Program-made: the position numbers and the translations under genes
The notes under the pieces: generated by a model
Database searches by the model: none
What the model saw: only the letters and a program-made list of their open reading frames with translations
Told to the model about the DNA's origin: nothing
Shown here: one piece after another, positions 13,199 to 16,086 of the stretch
Numbering within the stretch: the stretch's first letter is position 1
Layout of the letters: every line of letters begins with the position of its first letter
Assembly (NCBI GenBank): GCA_034433615.1
Contig: DAOUAJ010000278.1
Span: 1-16,086, forward strand
Source: DAOUAJ01 sp034433615
GTDB taxonomy: Bacteria; Chloroflexota; Anaerolineae; DUEN01
Direction of reading: 5' to 3'
DNA length: 16,086 nt

Positions 13199-15853
13199 TT
13201 ACCGCACCGCGCGCTGAAAGGTCAGGTAGAAGCTGGTGTGGATCTTCCAGGCGCGCCGTTCGATGTCGCCTAACCCCATGCCGGTGACAGTATCGCTGGG
13301 CAACCCCTCGACGGAGAGATCGTACGAGTTGCCGGCCGCGTACATCTGGAAGTTGTAAGAGTACTCGGTTAAAGGCTTGTCCTCCGTAACACCCGTGACA
13401 GCCCCATCACGCCATGCCACCTTGATGGGCTGGCCGATGATGCGCTGGCCTGTCTCGTCCAGGACGTTGACAAAGATGTGATGTCGCCCTTCTGACTCCT
13501 GTTCGTTGGCCCAACGCGCCTCGACTAACCGCCAATAAGGCTGACCGGGTGCTACGTTAGCTGCCTGCAACCCGACCCCTAATTGGTTCAACCGGCCGTC
13601 CCAGGCAATAGCCGCTGCGACGGCTCGCGGCTCAGGTGTCGGCGTTGGCTGTGGCCGGGTCGGCCGCGGTGTTGGCGTCGGCGGAATCGGTGTATCGGTA
13701 GGGATCAGCGTCGGCGTGGCCGTTGGCGTATCTGTGGGCGTCGGGCTGGGCGTCGGCGTATCCGTAGGCACGGGGGTATCCGTCGGCAACGGCGTGTAGG
13801 TCGCCGTTGGCCCTGTCGGCTCCGTTAAGAATACAGCCATCGCCATCGCCTGAGGTCCCTGGGGACTTTCTTTGACCATATTTGGTGTCAGATTAATGGC
13901 CTCACCCAGATTGCCCAGGGGCACATTGGCGTAGCTGACCGAGTTGAGCAAGGCGGACGGCGCGGCGATGCCCAACAGCCAGGCCAGGAGGATCAGCGCC
14001 ACTGCCAGCCGCACTTTAGCGCCCAGGCTCAGCGAGTGGAACCACGCAGCCAATTGGTCAATGCCCAGGGATATGCCGCCTCGTTCGCGCGGACGGGCAC
14101 GGGCGGGAGGCGGGTGCTCAATGGCCCGTGGCGCTGGTGCCGGACGAACGGGCGCGGGCGGGGGTGTGACCAAAGTCGGGCGCGTCGCCGTCGCCGCGAT
14201 ACTCTCCACTTGCAATGACTTGAGGGTTTGAGTTGCTGTCTGTTGCAAGCGCATCTCCAGGTTTTGACTCAGATTGAGTGCTAACTGGGGATAGCGCATG
14301 ACCAGCGTCTTGAAATCGTTCGGAAGCAAGAGCCAGGCATCTATGTCCGTCAAGGCTTGCGCGGTCATGGCACGACGTTCGCCGGTGAGGACAGCCTGCT
14401 CTCCGAAAAAGTCGCCCGCGCTGAGGATAGTGACAGGCACTTCCACACCATCCTCTTCCACCAGAAGGGAGACGCGGCCGGACTCGATCAAATAGAGAAA
14501 ATCGGGGGCATCACCCTGGTGATAGATCACCTCCTCCGCGCGATAACGCATGGGGTGAAGGTATTCGGCGATCTCGCGTAACGCATCACCTGACAGTCCC
14601 TGCAAGAGGCTGATGTGGCGGAGATGACGCTCGATGTGCGCCCCCCCTGCCTCCGCTAATCGTTCGGAAAGGCCACGGCCGACAGTGCTGGCAATGGCCG
14701 GATGGCTCATCACCAGGCTCTCAAATTCGTTGCGGTAGAGCACCCACAGGTTGGTATCGCGTGTGGCAATGGCGGTAGCGGAGCGGGGCCGCCCGGTGAT
14801 GAGGGCCATCTCGCCGAAGAATCCACCGGGTCCTATGCGGGCCAATACCTCCCGGCGCCGTCCAGCCTCCTGAAACAACTCGACCTCGCCTGCGTCCACC
14901 AGGTACATGGCCTCGGCCCGGGCACCTTCGGCGAAGATTGTATCGCCGGCTGGCACGTGAAGGAGCAGCAAACGGCTGGCGATGGTTGCCAGCACCTCTT
15001 CGGGCAGCCCTTCGAATAATGGCATGTGGGCCAGCACCACGGCCGCAGCCGTCTGATCTTCTGCACTGAGGGGGGCTCGCAATCCTTGACTGAGTATCCT
15101 GGCCAGCCCTGGCCGCCGGCGGATCAACGTTTGGAATTCATCACGCGTCAGCGTCCACAGGAGCACATCCGTAGCCGCCTGAGCACTCTGGAAATGAGGC
15201 TTGCCGGTAAGTAACGCCATCTCGCCGAAGAGCTGCCCCTCGGTGAGGGTTTGTGGTTCATCCATCTGCCTATCGGGCAGCAACGTCACCTGTCCTGATT
15301 CGATGATGAACAGAGCTTCCGGCTGATCCCCAGCCTGGAATAGCATCTGGCCGCGGGCCGCCTCCATCGGATTCAGGAGATGGGCGATAGCCGCCAAGTC
15401 ATCGGCACTGGCCTCCCCCAGGCCGGGGACCTGGTGTAATCGGGCGACCAAGTAGGCTTCCGTCTGCACCACGTGAGTACCGAACGCGCGGCTCAGGGTA
15501 ATACCCAGGGTCGGGTGTCGCGTGATCAGGTCCGTCAAATCATCACTGCTTAATGCCCACAGTTCTGCCGGTGTGGCGGCGATCGCGCCGCTAGAGCGCG
15601 ATTGGCCGCGGAATAGATCAGCTTCTCCTACCACACTTCCTGGCCCCAGGCTGGCCAGCACATCCCCCCGAGCGGAGGTCAGGCGCACCCAACCCGAGTG
15701 GACGATATAGAGAGCCGTCGCTTCATCTCCGATCTCGAAGAGACGCTCACCTTGCGCCAGCTCCTGGGGCTGCAGCCGCTCGGCGATCCGCTCCTGGTCC
15801 ACTTCTGAGAGGAAGGAGAAGAGCGGTGTTTCTTTGAGTATTTGGGCATCCAC
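13199..15853 (-). CDS. Membrane protein with four cyclic-nucleotide-binding domains and an external beta domain
   Basis: An 884-residue protein of unknown role. Four Crp-like cyclic-nucleotide-binding (CNB) domains lie in tandem at about 1-128, 138-262, 273-402 and 412-538. Their phosphate-binding cassettes are VVGEADLFRGQSRSSG (74-89), LFGEMALLTGKPHFQS (208-223), FFGEMALITGRPRSAT (345-360) and FFGEQAVLTGERRAMT (482-497). A Pro/Ala-rich linker (555-592) leads to one membrane helix (about 614-636, VRLAVALILLAWLLGIA). This is followed by a Thr-Pro stalk (about 680-742) and a C-terminal, probably beta-rich domain (745-884). By the positive-inside pattern, the sensors should be cytosolic and the stalk external. 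No DNA-binding, kinase or channel domain is visible. The GTG start has GGAGGT (15864-15869) at 10 nt and a clear promoter further up. It appears to be transcribed alone. Confidence 0.85.
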   Translation of the reverse strand: MDAQILKETPLFSFLSEVDQERIAERLQPQELAQGERLFEIGDEATALYIVHSGWVRLTSARGDVLASLGPGSVVGEADLFRGQSRSSGAIAATPAELWALSSDDLTDLITRHPTLGITLSRAFGTHVVQTEAYLVARLHQVPGLGEASADDLAAIAHLLNPMEAARGQMLFQAGDQPEALFIIESGQVTLLPDRQMDEPQTLTEGQLFGEMALLTGKPHFQSAQAATDVLLWTLTRDEFQTLIRRRPGLARILSQGLRAPLSAEDQTAAAVVLAHMPLFEGLPEEVLATIASRLLLLHVPAGDTIFAEGARAEAMYLVDAGEVELFQEAGRRREVLARIGPGGFFGEMALITGRPRSATAIATRDTNLWVLYRNEFESLVMSHPAIASTVGRGLSERLAEAGGAHIERHLRHISLLQGLSGDALREIAEYLHPMRYRAEEVIYHQGDAPDFLYLIESGRVSLLVEEDGVEVPVTILSAGDFFGEQAVLTGERRAMTAQALTDIDAWLLLPNDFKTLVMRYPQLALNLSQNLEMRLQQTATQTLKSLQVESIAATATRPTLVTPPPAPVRPAPAPRAIEHPPPARARPRERGGISLGIDQLAAWFHSLSLGAKVRLAVALILLAWLLGIAAPSALLNSVSYANVPLGNLGEAINLTPNMVKESPQGPQAMAMAVFLTEPTGPTATYTPLPTDTPVPTDTPTPSPTPTDTPTATPTLIPTDTPIPPTPTPRPTRPQPTPTPEPRAVAAAIAWDGRLNQLGVGLQAANVAPGQPYWRLVEARWANEQESEGRHHIFVNVLDETGQRIIGQPIKVAWRDGAVTGVTEDKPLTEYSYNFQMYAAGNSYDLSVEGLPSDTVTGMGLGDIERRAWKIHTSFYLTFQRAVR

Positions 15854-15905
15854 GTTAGGAGCAACCTCCGTCGTCCGGTTCCGTTATGCTGCCGCGTTAC
15901 CATCT

Positions 15906-15934
15906 AAGATAACCAACAGATGAGCAGATGTCAA
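15906..15934 (-). promoter_or_regulatory. Promoter of the cyclic-nucleotide sensor gene
   Basis: On the minus strand a perfect TTGACA (15929-15934) and a TATCTT (15906-15911) are separated by 17 bp. The start would be near 15899, giving a 45-nt leader. In that leader GGAG and CTCC around the Shine-Dalgarno (15858-15869) can form a 4-bp stem that would partly hide it. Confidence 0.72.
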
Positions 15935-15990
15935 CAGCGTTCGCCTGCCGATTGGCATACCGTTGCCTGAAACTTCTCTCAAATCCGAGT

Positions 15991-16028
15991 TCAAACCCGA
16001 AGGGTCTCCAAAGACCCTTCGGGTTTGA
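15991..16028 (-). terminator. 17-bp hairpin terminator of the gene at the right edge
   Basis: Arms 15991-16007 and 16012-16028 are perfectly complementary over a 4-nt loop (CCAA), beginning 8 nt after the TAG at 16037-16039 on the minus strand. No long U-run follows, but stability and position make a transcript end likely. It separates this gene from the promoter at 15906-15934. Confidence 0.7.
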
Positions 16029-16036
16029 GATCGAAA

Positions 16037-16086
16037 CTACCACGTGCGCTGGAAGATGACCTCCCACGAATAGTGGAAGCGGCATA
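16037..16086 (-). CDS. 3' end of a gene with a tail like the cyclic-nucleotide sensor protein
   Basis: Only the last 15 complete codons are in the window: CRFHYSWEVIFQRTW followed by TAG. The pattern resembles the end of the neighbouring sensor protein (KIHTSFYLTFQRAVR), with H, S and FQR in register and alternating hydrophobic residues as in a final beta strand. The frame is supported by the hairpin terminator placed right after the stop. The rest of the gene, and therefore its function, is outside the window. Confidence 0.6.
   Translation of the reverse strand, partial: CRFHYSWEVIFQRTW

Noticed and set aside
15897..16085. 62-codon minus-strand frame at the right edge
   Set aside because: It runs through the 17-bp hairpin and the promoter of the sensor gene; the alternative frame ending at 16037 fits the terminator and resembles a real protein tail.

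Overview
The window looks like a piece of a Chloroflexota (Anaerolineae-like) chromosome. The reasons are moderately high GC, long Thr-Pro-rich stalks (TPTPTP type), a DUF4015 putative glycoside hydrolase, a dnaN-recF pair without dnaA or gyrB, and several M42 metallopeptidases. The phylum is an inference from gene style; there is no rRNA or tRNA to confirm it.

Layout. Plus strand, 1-3641: the 3' part of a DUF4015 protein, then a clear promoter driving dnaN (beta clamp) and recF, which are separated by only 6 nt. Positions 3642-3813 are a convergent gap with a palindromic repeat and a hairpin. Minus strand, 3814-6849: an apparent four-gene transcription unit read from an extended -10 promoter near 6990. 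Its order is a D-Ala-D-Ala-ligase-like ATP-grasp enzyme, a GNAT acetyltransferase (ATGA stop/start overlap), a small multi-pass membrane protein whose C-terminal third is out of frame, and rsmG (16S rRNA m7G methyltransferase). Plus strand, 7206-8216: a cytosolic-type L-asparaginase behind a near-consensus promoter. Minus strand, 8264-12953: surE and three tandem but divergent M42 aminopeptidases, separated by gaps rich in hairpins and short repeats. Minus strand, 13199-15853: a large membrane protein with four cyclic-nucleotide-binding domains, one transmembrane helix, a Thr-Pro stalk and an external beta domain, with a 17-bp perfect hairpin on each side. At the right edge is the 3' end of another minus-strand gene whose last residues resemble the tail of that protein.

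How the genes fit together. dnaN/recF serve replication and repair, and rsmG matures 16S rRNA. SurE, asparaginase and the three M42 peptidases look like nucleotide, amino-acid and peptide turnover, but they are not one operon: promoters and hairpins separate several of them. The ATP-grasp/GNAT pair suggests a small ligation-plus-acetylation pathway of unknown product. The four-sensor membrane protein is the most unusual gene; it appears to link intracellular nucleotide sensing to an extracellular domain.

Intergenic DNA is unusually structured. It holds four well-formed -35/-10 promoters with 17-bp spacers, one extended -10 promoter, at least eight hairpins, and three families of short repeats. 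No CRISPR array, insertion sequence, tRNA or rRNA was seen.
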